Shown: positions 24,632 through 34,650, counted from the stretch's first letter. The stretch is DNA of 64,000 nt from Bacteroides intestinalis DSM 17393 (GCF_000172175.1 NZ_ABJL02000008.1:1240001-1304000); one strand, 5' to 3'. Numbers and translations: made by a program. The notes: generated by a model not told the origin, from the letters alone.

Positions 24632-26167
24632 TTATTGAGGTATATTAATTTCTATTGTCGTTCCCTTACCCGCCTGACTATTTAAAGAGATAGTCCCATG
24701 GTGTGCCTCTACCAGCAATTTTACATAACTCAGACCCAGACCGATACCCGGCAATGAGCGGTCAGGAAGATTACTGCCCCGGTAGAATTTATCGAATACA
24801 CGATTCTGTTCGGAAACCGGAATGCCGATACCATCATCAGATACCCGTATCAGCAACTGATGATCTTGCAAAAGACAATCTACAACGACGTGCACAGAAG
24901 TACCTGAATACTTCACAGCATTCTCTATCAGATTACTGATGATGTTGGAAACGTGTACCGGATCTGCCGTCACCAAAGTCTCCGTACTGAAATGTGTCTC
25001 AATAGAAACATCTTTATCCTCCGGAATATGACAAAGTCGGACAAGCTTTTCCAGACTCGCTTTTATATCGAACGTACGAACAGAAAGTTGTGTATGTTCA
25101 TCATCGGCACGCGTCATATCACGCAACTTTGAGAGATAGGCCGACAGATTATCCAGTTCGGACATAGAATCATGGATCACTTCGTCCATTGCTTTCTCAT
25201 CCATTCGCAAAGACTTGTCATTCAGGAAAGCAATACACATTTTCAGAGCCTGTACAGGCCGTTTCAATTCATGTATCATGGTGTTTACAAAGCTTTTTCG
25301 CAATTCGTCGATCCGGCGTTGCTTCAGGATGGTTTTTATCTGAAACAGCAAGCAAAGCCCTAATAGGAAAATCAGGCAGATACTGCCGGATAACTGCCAC
25401 CCCATACGCACAAGTACTGCATGAGGCGAAACCTTCACAGTAACAAGAAGCAACTGATGTTTCAGGGGATTATAGGGATAGCTTACTTCGATGTACGGGT
25501 TGAATAAAGTGCCTTGCCGCTTCAGTTCGGCATTCCACTGGTAAGTGGAATCTTCAGAAACGACCAGATGCGTAGTAAACATTTGTTCGTCCAAACGTAT
25601 GGCAAGCAAGGAATCAAATTGCTGCAATGCAAAAGGTATATCCAACTCTAAACGATAAAGATTAATAATAGAGTTCAAGTTAGGAGCATCTTTATCGGAC
25701 ATATTGATCTTGAATGAATCCTTCACAATAATCCGTTCTTCCGGCAAAAGGGTGTCTAACGCCAATGCCCATTCTCTGCGCTTTGCCTCTCTCTCTTTAT
25801 CATCCGTACTGGCAGAATCCTGCTGCTCTATTTTGAGGGTTTCTATATTCACCTGTCCCACGCTCTCTAGCTCCCGTCCTTTCAGAACCCCTAAAATTAA
25901 TTCGTCGATAGTGGTCCGCGCTTCCAAATCAATAGATTTACTCAGTTGATAGAAAAACATATTGCTACTACTAAGCACCTTCTTGGGCTGGGGAGCACGG
26001 ATAGAGTCATACTGTTGGGTGGTCTGCAAGATGCGATCATAGATATCATTGATCTGTTCATCATTCATGTACTGGTATTGGTTACGTAGCCAGTAAGCCT
26101 GTCCGCATGTAATGAGCAGCATCGCTACAATGGAGAATATCCAAACTATCTTAATCCGTCGTTCCAT
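24632..26167 (-). CDS. Membrane sensor histidine kinase
   Basis: The start at 26167 (MERRIKIVWIFSIVAMLLIT) puts a membrane helix at the very N-terminus; an upstream ATG at 26242 adds 25 residues without hydrophobic logic. A periplasmic sensor of about 220 residues follows, then a second helix (ICLIFLLGLCLLF). The catalytic part has the His in FVNTMIHELKRPVQALKM near residue 297, the N box NLIENAVKYS, DDGIGIP and GIGLGLSYVKLL. The Lys-Arg-Pro after the His is usual for Bacteroides kinases. The signal sensed is unknown. It pairs with the response regulator at 23947. Confidence 0.92.
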   Translation of the reverse strand: MERRIKIVWIFSIVAMLLITCGQAYWLRNQYQYMNDEQINDIYDRILQTTQQYDSIRAPQPKKVLSSSNMFFYQLSKSIDLEARTTIDELILGVLKGRELESVGQVNIETLKIEQQDSASTDDKEREAKRREWALALDTLLPEERIIVKDSFKINMSDKDAPNLNSIINLYRLELDIPFALQQFDSLLAIRLDEQMFTTHLVVSEDSTYQWNAELKRQGTLFNPYIEVSYPYNPLKHQLLLVTVKVSPHAVLVRMGWQLSGSICLIFLLGLCLLFQIKTILKQRRIDELRKSFVNTMIHELKRPVQALKMCIAFLNDKSLRMDEKAMDEVIHDSMSELDNLSAYLSKLRDMTRADDEHTQLSVRTFDIKASLEKLVRLCHIPEDKDVSIETHFSTETLVTADPVHVSNIISNLIENAVKYSGTSVHVVVDCLLQDHQLLIRVSDDGIGIPVSEQNRVFDKFYRGSNLPDRSLPGIGLGLSYVKLLVEAHHGTISLNSQAGKGTTIEINIPQ

Positions 26168-26386
26168 AATTGTTCCTCTTTTTAAGGCCTCTTTCAAAAG
26201 GACCTTCATTTGGTACCGGCAAAGGTAGAAGTTAGCTTGCAAATATAAGTACGTGCGAGGCAGATATTATACGCCGCGTAATATTTCAGTAATAACTTTC
26301 GCCCTCTTCTGAAGCAAAATCCGCATAGTTTTGCAGTACAATAATCGCTGGAAGCAGTATGTCAAACCCCTAAAAATGTAAAAACT

Positions 26387-27250
26387 ATGAGTACAAGAAT
26401 TATTTTCCTCAATCTGTGTCTCGCCATGCTATGCGCATCACAAGCAAAGGCACAAATTATTGTTTCTGATGGAACGAAAATACAGAATGATACCATCGGC
26501 GAAGCACAACTCCTTGTGCAATATGAAACGCGCTGCATCATCAATCCGGAGAAACCGGAAAATGTTACGGAAGAAACCATGATGCTGGAAGTAGGCAAAA
26601 ATCTCTCCAAATTCTACAGTTACACCAAGTATGTATGCGACTCCGTACTGGCAGTGGATTTTGCCAACAAAGCCTCACAGGAAACCATCAATGAACACCT
26701 GAAGCAATATGGGCAAAGCAAATTGGGTGAACGTACCTTCAAAGGCTATCCCAGTGGAAAAGTAACAACCCTCGACGAAGTGGCAGGCATGACACGCCTG
26801 CGTTGCGAAGAAGCGGAAGAACATCCACAGTGGAAGATACTGGCAGAAAACGATAGTGTCCTCTCCTACCTTTGCAGCAAAGCCGAATGTCAATTCAAAG
26901 GCCGGACATGGACGGCATGGTTTACTGCAGAAATCCCCGTCAGCGAAGGTCCCTGGAAGCTTTGCGGACTACCCGGACTGATACTAAAAGCCGAAGACAG
27001 TGAAGGGCATTATTCATTTACCGCTGCCGGTATGGAACAGTGCCACACATACAGACCCATACTCTTCGACGGAAAGAAGCACGAACCGATGAACCGCAAA
27101 GCATACAACAAAGTGCACGAACGTTATTATGCCGACCCGGTAGGATTTATCACCGGAAGCATGCCGAACGTCACTGTTACTATAAAAGATGAACATGGCA
27201 ATGCAACCAAGAACCCGAAGAATGTTCCTTATAACCCGTTGGAACGATAA
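26387..27250 (+). CDS. GLPGLI family protein
   Basis: A signal peptide (MSTRIIFLNLCLAMLCASQA, cleavage before QII) precedes a 265-residue exported domain. The family signature is present as WKLCGLPGLILKAEDSEGHY, with the WTAWFTAEIPVSEGP stretch before it. GLPGLI proteins of Bacteroidetes are of unknown function and are almost always encoded next to a TonB-receptor-like protein of the type at 27469, as here. The gene is divergent from the two-component system. A TAGTTTTG -7-like element lies at 26326-26333, 53 bp before the start. Confidence 0.87.
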   Translation: MSTRIIFLNLCLAMLCASQAKAQIIVSDGTKIQNDTIGEAQLLVQYETRCIINPEKPENVTEETMMLEVGKNLSKFYSYTKYVCDSVLAVDFANKASQETINEHLKQYGQSKLGERTFKGYPSGKVTTLDEVAGMTRLRCEEAEEHPQWKILAENDSVLSYLCSKAECQFKGRTWTAWFTAEIPVSEGPWKLCGLPGLILKAEDSEGHYSFTAAGMEQCHTYRPILFDGKKHEPMNRKAYNKVHERYYADPVGFITGSMPNVTVTIKDEHGNATKNPKNVPYNPLER

Positions 27251-27287
27251 TATTTCTCCACACCCGTAATCGTTCGTGAAATCTGTT

Positions 27288-27369
27288 GCATACTGAATGC
27301 ATTTCAGTCGTATACTGAACCCTATTCAGTCGTATAGTGAATGCCATTCAGTCGTATACTTAAATAACC
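27288..27369. repeat. 22-bp tandem repeats, three and a half copies
   Basis: Three consecutive 22-bp units begin at 27288, 27310 and 27332, and a partial fourth at 27354. The shared core is TTCAGTCGTATACTGAA, which itself contains the inverted pair TTCAGT/ACTGAA around a 5-base loop. The repeats lie between the GLPGLI gene and the TonB-receptor-like gene. The same core appears, in both orientations, at 62181-62245. They have no spacers, so this is not a CRISPR array. Confidence 0.75.
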
Positions 27370-27468
27370 TCTTTTTTACATACTGATAATCAACAAATTA
27401 CGAAAGCACCGTATTCGTATAAAAATTACGACAAGCCTCGATTGGCAAATAATCAATTATTGTAATGT

Positions 27469-30003
27469 ATGAATAAAAAAATTACTATTCTATTTTTTCT
27501 GTTTCTCTTTAGTTTCTTGTCGTCTACCCACGCCCAGACATTGAAGGGCAAGATAACAGATGCAGAAACCAATCTACCGCTGGAGGCAGTCATGATCAGT
27601 GTATTACGCGGAAACACAATGATAGACTATGCACTAACCGATGCTAAAGGGCAATTTTCTTTACCGTGGAAGCATAGCGGAACGCTGCAACTCAATATCT
27701 CTTTGTTAGGCTATAAAAGAGAAATGCGAAATATCAATGCGGCAGGAACCCTGAATCTCAGCCTACAACCGGAAGCTATTGTGCTGAAAGAAGTACAGAT
27801 ACGTCCGGGACGCATCAATACCCGAAAAGATACGGTAAGATATGATCTGGCACAGTTTGCTTCCTCTAAAGATGTGCATATCAAGGATGTATTGAAGAAA
27901 CTTCCGGGCGTGGATGTCGATGAAAATGGACAAGTTAAGTACAAAGGGAAAGCCATCGACCACTACTTTGTAGAGGGAATGGACGTCACAGGCGGACGCT
28001 ACAACCAGATCAACAATAACCTGAGTGCCAAAGCTGTGAAAACGGCTGAAATCATGGAAAACTATCAGTCCGTAAAGGCCCTGAAAGGAAAGATTAACTC
28101 TGAAGAAGTGGCACTGAACCTGAAACTCGATCCGAAAGCGCGGGATCAATGGATAGCTAACACCACACTGGGTGCCGGATGGAGCGATGACAATGATAAA
28201 CTCTTATGGGAAGGCGGGCTGAATGCCCTTCAACTGGGCAAAGGCAAGCAGAGTGTCTACAATTACAAGACGAATAACAATGGCAAGGACCTCAGCAACG
28301 AACAGACAATATTGACAGGAAGCGGTTGGCAGGAAGTGCCACTTTCCGGTTTTCTAGCACAGCCGGGCATCAGTGCACCGTTGGATAAAAAACGCTTATT
28401 GTTTAATGAGACGCACACCCTGAATGGCAACCGGATGTACAAATGGAATGAAGATCGCAGTTTACGTATGCAAGCTGGATACACTCATGACGTGATCCGG
28501 CAACAACGGGGAAATACGCAAATCTATTATCAGCCAACGGATACCATACAAATAGATGAAACTTATCATTATCGCCTGAGAAGTGATGCCGCCAATCTGG
28601 AACTTCGTTATGAAGATAACAGCAATCGCAACTATATATCCAACCGCTTCACAATGGATGGGGAAATAAACCATGGTCGTTCGGAAGAACTCAGACAAAC
28701 TCTACGAACTTCCCGGCTGAGTGCGGGAAATTATTTCAATCTCATCCGGAACCGGGAAAATAGTACCTGGGAATTCCGCTCGGCAACGCAGTATGCTTAC
28801 CAGCCCGCATCTTTATTACTTGAAGAAGGAAAAAGCAAATTCAATCAGCACAGTTTCTATACAGATAATAGTGCGGCATATCTGCGCAAGTACAACGGCT
28901 TTACCCAGCAATACAAAGCAGGAATACAAGGGGAACGGGCTACTATGAAGTATATTCCGCCTACACAACCTAATGACTTCAACGCCTCTAACCTGTCATT
29001 GTATTTCAACCCCTATTTCCAGTTGCAACGGGGTAAAGGGCTGGCTACACTTTCACTGCCCCTAAAAGCACAACGATACTTCTCACAGCAACGATCATTC
29101 CTATTCTTCAATCCGTCCACGTATTTGCGTTACAAACTGGATTACCATTGGACGTTCTCTCTCTATGGCAGCCTGAAACGTTCGGCAGGAGATTTCTCCG
29201 ACCTATATCCGGGACTTTACCAAACCGACTACCGTACCTGGCGAAGCGGTAACGGCCTTTTTCCAACGAGCACTACGCAGACTTATAATCTCTATGGTGA
29301 ATATAAAAATACCGTGCAAGAATTCTTTGTCACAGCCTCGCTGACCTACAGTCGCAGTAATCGGAATACCCTCTTTGAGCAAAGTGTTTCTGAAAATGCA
29401 ATTGTCTACACCCAACGTGAGCTGCCGAATCACAGCGATAGCTGGAACCTCAGCAGTACCTTGTCCAAAGGCATATACGACTGGCATCTGAAAACCTCTC
29501 TTACCCTGCTGCTCAGTCGTAGCAACGGGGAGCAACTTACGCGCCTGACTGATAGCGACCAACAAAGTCTTTTGCAAACTTACCGTTATGATTACCTGAA
29601 AGCAGAACCTAAGATTATATGGTCGCCCGCAGATCTCTTTGAAGCAGAATATCATGCGACATTGGGGTATGGCGGTAGCAAGATAGGAAGCGATACCCGC
29701 CTCAGCCCATTGCTGGACTTTGTACAACGGCTACATCTCACATTCAGCATCGGACAAGTAGACCTGCGCCTTTCCGGCGAACATTACCGGAATGATTTAG
29801 GAGAACATACACATCTCAATACTGTGTTTGCAGATGCATCCCTTATCTATAAAAGAAAAAAATGGAGATTGGAAGCAAGTCTCAACAATCTCTTCAACAA
29901 GAAAGAGTATGCTTATACGACGTATTCAGCCACACAAAGTTATACTTCGCGACTGAATATACGCCCGAGGGAAGTCATGGCGACGGTAAATTATCAGTTT
30001 TAA
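27469..30003 (+). CDS. TonB-receptor-like outer membrane beta-barrel protein
   Basis: The 844-residue protein has a signal peptide (to THAQ, residue 22), a carboxypeptidase-regulatory-like beta-sandwich (LKGKITDAETNLPLEAVMIS, residues 25-105), a plug-like region (VHIKDVLKKLPGVDVDENGQ with YKGKAIDHYFVEGMDVTG) and then about 600 residues of alternating strands typical of an outer-membrane barrel. It ends in LNIRPREVMATVNYQF, with the usual terminal aromatic residue. No SusD partner is present, so this is not a classic Sus pair; it goes with the GLPGLI protein. Its substrate is unknown. The stop is 1 bp from that of the convergent PAP2 gene. Confidence 0.87.
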   Translation: MNKKITILFFLFLFSFLSSTHAQTLKGKITDAETNLPLEAVMISVLRGNTMIDYALTDAKGQFSLPWKHSGTLQLNISLLGYKREMRNINAAGTLNLSLQPEAIVLKEVQIRPGRINTRKDTVRYDLAQFASSKDVHIKDVLKKLPGVDVDENGQVKYKGKAIDHYFVEGMDVTGGRYNQINNNLSAKAVKTAEIMENYQSVKALKGKINSEEVALNLKLDPKARDQWIANTTLGAGWSDDNDKLLWEGGLNALQLGKGKQSVYNYKTNNNGKDLSNEQTILTGSGWQEVPLSGFLAQPGISAPLDKKRLLFNETHTLNGNRMYKWNEDRSLRMQAGYTHDVIRQQRGNTQIYYQPTDTIQIDETYHYRLRSDAANLELRYEDNSNRNYISNRFTMDGEINHGRSEELRQTLRTSRLSAGNYFNLIRNRENSTWEFRSATQYAYQPASLLLEEGKSKFNQHSFYTDNSAAYLRKYNGFTQQYKAGIQGERATMKYIPPTQPNDFNASNLSLYFNPYFQLQRGKGLATLSLPLKAQRYFSQQRSFLFFNPSTYLRYKLDYHWTFSLYGSLKRSAGDFSDLYPGLYQTDYRTWRSGNGLFPTSTTQTYNLYGEYKNTVQEFFVTASLTYSRSNRNTLFEQSVSENAIVYTQRELPNHSDSWNLSSTLSKGIYDWHLKTSLTLLLSRSNGEQLTRLTDSDQQSLLQTYRYDYLKAEPKIIWSPADLFEAEYHATLGYGGSKIGSDTRLSPLLDFVQRLHLTFSIGQVDLRLSGEHYRNDLGEHTHLNTVFADASLIYKRKKWRLEASLNNLFNKKEYAYTTYSATQSYTSRLNIRPREVMATVNYQF

Positions 30004-30004
30004 T

Positions 30005-30676
30005 CTATAATACCATTACTGCGGAATAGATGAGTATCCCCAATATTGTTAATCCTCCAACCAATATCGGAGCATAAATATGGGGAACTTTTTCCATTGT
30101 CTTATGTCCGCTGACTTTCAGGAAAAGGCGATATACGATATATGCTGCAATCAATCCGATAAGTGTACCTGCCAGAAGATCACCCGGAAAATGTACTCCC
30201 AGGTAAATGCGTGAATAGCAAGTCAGCAGTGCCCATCCCATTATAAATACGGTGAGCCATCGCTTACGGAAAAGGAACCAGATAAAGAATGCCAGTCCGA
30301 AAGTATTGGCTGCGTGGCAAGAAGGAAAGCCATAACGCCCACCCCGATAACCATTTACAATGTGCACCATATTGGATATCGGATTTTCCAGATTAGCCGG
30401 ACGAAGGCGCTCCACATAAGGACGTATCAACGTTGCACCTGTCTGGTCGGCAATGGTAATGACGAGTGCTAACCCAATCATACAGAACAAAGTCACTTTC
30501 CAGTGGAAATTGCGAAGCATGACATACCAGATAGCAGCATACATAGGCACCCAAATCCATTTACCACTATATGCACTCATAAAATAATCAAAGAACGGAC
30601 TGTGCATCCGGTTGATGGAGAGGAATATATCAGTATCAATATCGACTACCTGATTCAAAATGTCTAATAGAATCAT
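30005..30676 (-). CDS. PAP2-superfamily membrane phosphatase
   Basis: The 223-residue integral membrane protein carries all three PAP2 signatures: RPYVERLRPAN (K/R-x6-RP), FPSCHAANTFG (PSGH-like with the catalytic His) and SRIYLGVHFPGD (SR-x5-H-x3-D). About five to six helices surround them. Such enzymes dephosphorylate undecaprenyl pyrophosphate, phosphatidylglycerol phosphate or lipid A, and the catalytic face is periplasmic. Located 6 bp after the LTA-synthase-like gene in the same orientation, it is likely to work with it in lipid or envelope phosphate turnover. Confidence 0.9.
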   Translation of the reverse strand: MILLDILNQVVDIDTDIFLSINRMHSPFFDYFMSAYSGKWIWVPMYAAIWYVMLRNFHWKVTLFCMIGLALVITIADQTGATLIRPYVERLRPANLENPISNMVHIVNGYRGGRYGFPSCHAANTFGLAFFIWFLFRKRWLTVFIMGWALLTCYSRIYLGVHFPGDLLAGTLIGLIAAYIVYRLFLKVSGHKTMEKVPHIYAPILVGGLTILGILIYSAVMVL

Positions 30677-30682
30677 CTTGTT

Positions 30683-32560
30683 TTATCTTTTAGCAATGTC
30701 ATCATACAATTTCTGTAAATAAGCCTTGCCCGGCAGCAAGTTCCCTCCTTTCGCAGTGCCTTCATCTACTGCTACAGCATCTGCTTCACAGTTAAATATC
30801 AGCAGGTTTTCCGGTGTTACCATACCGAAAAGGTCCGGAACTGCAAAAAAAGCAAAATGAGGAGAAGCAGGATTCAACATGTCTTTGCTGAATACAAACT
30901 TCTGATGAGGCAAGGATAATTGTGCCAACAGAGTAGCAGCAATATCATGTTGTGAACCGTACACATCAATACGTCTTGGTTCGCTAATTGCACCGCCAAC
31001 CAATAACAGAGGTATCTGATAGCGGTCTACCGACTGATTATTCAATTGTTCGGGATATGCTCCCAGATGATCGGGCACAAATACTATTACCGTATTCTTC
31101 CACTGCGGCAATTCACGAAAACGCTTCACAAAGTCACCTACACAACTATCAGTATAGGCAAAAGCATTCAAACGATCATTCGCCAGACGACGATAGGGAA
31201 CCTCAAAAGGCTCGTGACTGCTGGAGGTCTGCAATACCCGGTAGAACGGACGGGCATTATCTGCCATAGTTGTATCCGCCGCTTCAGCCTTTATATCTTC
31301 CAACAGACGATTGAAAACAAGATGATCGTGTGCGCCCCATTTACTTAAACGCTCTGATACGGAGAAATCCTGATCCGAAACAATGCTTTCAAAACCGGAA
31401 GACATCAGGTAAGAACGCATATTCGTAAAGTCGGCATCACCCCCATAATAATATTTGGTACGGTATCCGGCATCACGCAGGCTACCTGCAATAGCAGGAA
31501 GATTCTGGGTCTTGCGAGGGTACTTCATAATACTGGTGGTAGGCTGTGCTGGATAACCGCTCAGAATGGATACCAATCCACGGTCTGTACGGAAGCTATT
31601 GGCAAAAAAGTTCGTAAAGAGAACTCCTTCACTTGCCAGGCTGTCCATCTGCACGGCAATATCCGGCTCGCCACCCAGAGTAGTCATCAACTTGGATGAG
31701 AAACTCTCCAGTATGACGAAAATAACATTCGGACGTTCTGTTTTGAATAAAGCTGTGCGCAAAGTATCAGGAACTACCACAGTACTATCCAGTACCTGCG
31801 GATCTACCAGCTTCTTCATCAATTCATCTGCCTGTGCCGCTTCCATAAAACGGTATTGTTTACTGAAATCTTTTTGCTTGGAAAGAGATTCCATCAAGCT
31901 GAACGCCGGATTGATAGCCGCATGATTCAGTCGCTGGTTAGAACTGAAATAGGCTTTACCGGTATTCATTGTAGAAACGGTGAATCCACCGCGGATAGGA
32001 ATAAAAAGAAGGGCAGTCAGTAACAACATGACACCCGATACAGACAGGCGGCGATAAGGTAACTTCAGCCCCTTCCAAATACCTCTCTGTACCCAAAGGA
32101 AAATGACGTAAAGTAAGGATGCATATACGATCATGGCTACTATTCCACCTATCATCTGCCATATATTCATACTTGCAAATGCATCTTTAGGAGAAGAGAA
32201 GAAATAGAAGAGCGGCGTGGCATCCAGACGGAAACCCCAATACTCATATAAACCTAAATCAACAATGAAAATGACAGCGAGTAAAATAGCAATGAAGAAA
32301 TAATAACCATTCCAGATACTGCGGAGCGTCTTGGAAAGTGTCCAGGCGGATGCAATAAAAAGTAATCCGGGGATAGCCGTCAGATATCCGGCCAGTGAGA
32401 GGTCAAGGGGTAAACCATTCCAGATAACCAGAAAGGGATCTGTCCAGGAAGTACCTGCATACAAAGAACTGTAGTAAAGTATAAATAACGGTTTCTGCAA
32501 TATAAAGACACAGACGAAAAGGATGTACGTCTTTATCAATCCTATAAGCCTTTCTTTCAT
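30683..32560 (-). CDS. LTA-synthase-like alkaline-phosphatase-fold membrane protein
   Basis: The 625-residue protein has five N-terminal membrane helices (residues about 10-190) and a periplasmic sulfatase/phosphatase-fold domain. The metal site is seen in NVIFVILESFSSKLMTTLGG, the nucleophile Thr region in FFANSFRTDRGLVSILSGYP, then KYYYGGDADFTNM and VFVPDHLGAY. In Gram-positive bacteria the family makes lipoteichoic acid; Bacteroides relatives may add phosphoglycerol or phosphoethanolamine to lipids or glycans. The exact group transferred is not readable. It forms an operon with the PAP2 gene. Confidence 0.87.
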   Translation of the reverse strand: MKERLIGLIKTYILFVCVFILQKPLFILYYSSLYAGTSWTDPFLVIWNGLPLDLSLAGYLTAIPGLLFIASAWTLSKTLRSIWNGYYFFIAILLAVIFIVDLGLYEYWGFRLDATPLFYFFSSPKDAFASMNIWQMIGGIVAMIVYASLLYVIFLWVQRGIWKGLKLPYRRLSVSGVMLLLTALLFIPIRGGFTVSTMNTGKAYFSSNQRLNHAAINPAFSLMESLSKQKDFSKQYRFMEAAQADELMKKLVDPQVLDSTVVVPDTLRTALFKTERPNVIFVILESFSSKLMTTLGGEPDIAVQMDSLASEGVLFTNFFANSFRTDRGLVSILSGYPAQPTTSIMKYPRKTQNLPAIAGSLRDAGYRTKYYYGGDADFTNMRSYLMSSGFESIVSDQDFSVSERLSKWGAHDHLVFNRLLEDIKAEAADTTMADNARPFYRVLQTSSSHEPFEVPYRRLANDRLNAFAYTDSCVGDFVKRFRELPQWKNTVIVFVPDHLGAYPEQLNNQSVDRYQIPLLLVGGAISEPRRIDVYGSQHDIAATLLAQLSLPHQKFVFSKDMLNPASPHFAFFAVPDLFGMVTPENLLIFNCEADAVAVDEGTAKGGNLLPGKAYLQKLYDDIAKR

Positions 32561-32593
32561 CAGCTTTTTCTTGTTTTATATTTATATTGAGCG

Positions 32594-32626
32594 CAAAAAT
32601 AGTTGTTTTATTCTATTTTTCGCGAA
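32594..32626 (-). promoter_or_regulatory. Promoter of the LTA-synthase-like operon
   Basis: On the minus strand TTCG (-33) and TATTTTTG (-7, consensus TAnnTTTG) are 21 bp apart. The -7 element is 33 bp upstream of the start codon at 32560, between the transaldolase-like gene and the LTA-synthase-like gene. Confidence 0.5.
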
Positions 32627-32673
32627 TAATGTTCAAGAAAACCGTGAAAGAAAGGCTTATAAGAGTATTTTTA

Positions 32674-33330
32674 TTATCCGTTTACACGTTTATAGTCTTC
32701 CAGGAACTTTTTCAGTCCGGAATCCGTCAATGGATGATTAAGCAGACCTTTAATGGCGGACAATGGACAAGTTGCGACATCGGCACCTACTTCAATACAT
32801 TGCATAATGTGTGCTGTATGACGAATAGAAGCCGCAAGAACTTGTGTGGTATAGCCGTAATACCGATACATTTCCACGATCTTACCTACCAGTGCGATAC
32901 CATCCTCACAGATATCGTCCAGACGTCCCACAAACGGAGATACATAAGTAGCTCCCGCTTTGGCAGCCAGCAAAGCTTGTCCTACAGAAAATACCAATGT
33001 ACAATTGGTACGGATACCTTTGGAAGTGAAATATTTGATAGCCTTGATACCATCTGCGATACAGGGAACTTTTACTACGATATGCGGGTTGAGTGCAGCA
33101 AGCTCTTCGCCTTCCTTAATCATACCTTCATACTCCGTAGCAATAACCTCGGCACTGACATCACCTTGTACGATGTTGCAAATTTCCACATAATGTTTCC
33201 GCTGATTATCTACTCCTTTGATGCCCTCTTTCGCCATAAGCGAAGGGTTGGTGGTTACTCCATCGAGAACGCCCATATCATAGGCTTCTTTGATCTGGTC
33301 TAAATTTGCAGTGTCAATAAAAAATTTCAT
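32674..33330 (-). CDS. fsa: Transaldolase-like fructose-6-phosphate aldolase
   Basis: The protein is 218 residues long, the size of the short transaldolase/Fsa subfamily rather than the 320-residue TalB. It begins MKFFIDTANLDQIKEAYDMG and has the DGVTTNPSLMAKEG motif, the Schiff-base Lys in HIVVKVPCIADG and the C-terminal TDSGLKKFLEDYKR. Enzymes of this group either cleave fructose 6-phosphate to dihydroxyacetone and glyceraldehyde 3-phosphate or act as transaldolase in the pentose phosphate pathway; in Bacteroides the second role is common. The symbol is used for the subfamily. It stands alone in the cytosolic metabolism of sugars. Confidence 0.85.
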   Translation of the reverse strand: MKFFIDTANLDQIKEAYDMGVLDGVTTNPSLMAKEGIKGVDNQRKHYVEICNIVQGDVSAEVIATEYEGMIKEGEELAALNPHIVVKVPCIADGIKAIKYFTSKGIRTNCTLVFSVGQALLAAKAGATYVSPFVGRLDDICEDGIALVGKIVEMYRYYGYTTQVLAASIRHTAHIMQCIEVGADVATCPLSAIKGLLNHPLTDSGLKKFLEDYKRVNG

Positions 33331-33442
33331 GGCATAAACTGTTTATTGTGATTAAAAATATAAAGTTACATAAAAAGATATGAAACCTCAAATTATAAGG
33401 CATATATAATTAGAAACAGATAGTTTAGTTAAATGTTTTCGA

Positions 33443-34090
33443 CTATTTCTGTTTCTTTGATTTAATTTTTGCTCGTACCACTTCTATCATGGCAGGTAAT
33501 ATGGAAATTACTATAATTGCTACAATCAGCAATTTAAGATTTTCTTGCACCACCGGAAGGTCTCCGAAGAAATACCCGGCATAACAGAAAAGCGCTACCC
33601 AGGCAGCTCCCCCTATCAAATTGTATACCATGAAATAGTGATAATGCATCTTCCCCATTCCAGCTACAAATGGGGCAAAAGTGCGCACAATGGGAACAAA
33701 CCTTGCTATGATTATAGTCTTGCCACCATATTTTTTATAAAATTCATGTGTCTTATCCAGATGACTTTGCTTGAATATTCTGGAATTGGGGTTATTAAAC
33801 AGCTTGCACCCAAAGAGATGCCCTATCATATAGTTACAAGAATCTCCCAACACAGCAGCAAAAAACAAGATAAGAACAAGGATATTTACTTCAAGCGGTG
33901 TTCCAGGTAACGAAGCTATAGCTCCCGCCACAAAAAGTAATGAATCTCCCGGAAGAAAAGGCGTAACCACCAACCCTGTTTCACAAAAAATGATTATGAA
34001 CAATATTACATAGGTCCAGGTATGATATTCCTGCACAATATCTATCATGTATTGATCAATGTGGAGAATAAAATCTAATATAAATTCCAT
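33443..34090 (-). CDS. DedA-family membrane protein
   Basis: The 215-residue integral membrane protein has the SNARE-associated/DedA core: FCETGLVVTPFLPGDSLLF near the N-terminus, GDSCNYMIGHLFG, and FVPIVRTFAPFVAGMGKMHY, with the conserved Arg and Gly. About five membrane segments are visible. DedA proteins are now regarded as flippases for undecaprenyl phosphate or phosphatidylethanolamine that need the proton motive force. The gene is single, upstream of the transaldolase-like gene with a 112-bp gap. Confidence 0.9.
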   Translation of the reverse strand: MEFILDFILHIDQYMIDIVQEYHTWTYVILFIIIFCETGLVVTPFLPGDSLLFVAGAIASLPGTPLEVNILVLILFFAAVLGDSCNYMIGHLFGCKLFNNPNSRIFKQSHLDKTHEFYKKYGGKTIIIARFVPIVRTFAPFVAGMGKMHYHYFMVYNLIGGAAWVALFCYAGYFFGDLPVVQENLKLLIVAIIVISILPAMIEVVRAKIKSKKQK

Positions 34091-34236
34091 TACATATTGA
34101 TTATTGGGAATAAAATATATACATATTCCGCAACATAAATATAGCTCTCCCGCTACTCCTTATGACAGAAATATATATGAATTGATATAATTAAAGAGAA
34201 TATAAAGCACAGAATGCCTTATAAGAGAAAGAAGAT

Positions 34237-34650
34237 TTAAATAATAATACGCCTTAAAGCATAGATATAATATCTACTGGAATATTGAGTAAGAGAAAGA
34301 TGATATGGAAAATAAAACCTCTTTTCTTCAGGAAGTAAAACTTTTATAGATTTAACAATCTTGGCTACAACAGAAAATGCATTGAATCTCAGGACTTGTG
34401 AAGAAGGAATATTACTACGTGAAACAGATGTTGCTATATTGCCAATAGCCTTACTTGCATATTCTCCTCCATAAACAATCTTTTTACATTGCTCTGTATT
34501 CACATTGGATAAGTTGCATTCTGGTCTACTCTGTTGCAGTTCTGTTACACGAAGTTCTTTGTACTCCTTCATATCATTGGATACAGAATCGAATCCCGAT
34601 ACAAGGAATACACTTAACAATATGCAAAATAAAAATATATACTTCGCCAT
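34237..34650 (-). CDS. Exported hypothetical protein
   Basis: The 137-residue protein has a signal peptide (MAKYIFLFCILLSVFLVSGF) and an exported domain with two Cys (PECNLSNV and TEQCKKIVYG) that could pair, then a beta-rich end FYFPYHLSLTQYSSRYYIYA. I do not recognise the family. It is flanked by gaps of 146 bp and 69 bp and may be a single transcription unit. The signal peptide and plausible codon usage support it as real. Confidence 0.55.
   Translation of the reverse strand: MAKYIFLFCILLSVFLVSGFDSVSNDMKEYKELRVTELQQSRPECNLSNVNTEQCKKIVYGGEYASKAIGNIATSVSRSNIPSSQVLRFNAFSVVAKIVKSIKVLLPEEKRFYFPYHLSLTQYSSRYYIYALRRIII

Noticed and set aside
23947..26167. Identity as the RprX/RprY system of B. 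fragilis
   Set aside because: The receiver start (MKPLKILFADDDLKYSMLLK) does not look like the RprY sequence I remember, and the neighbourhood gives no support; left as an unnamed two-component system.
27288..27369. Possible CRISPR array
   Set aside because: The units are contiguous 22-bp repeats with no unique spacers, and no cas gene is in the window. The same holds for 55847-55920.
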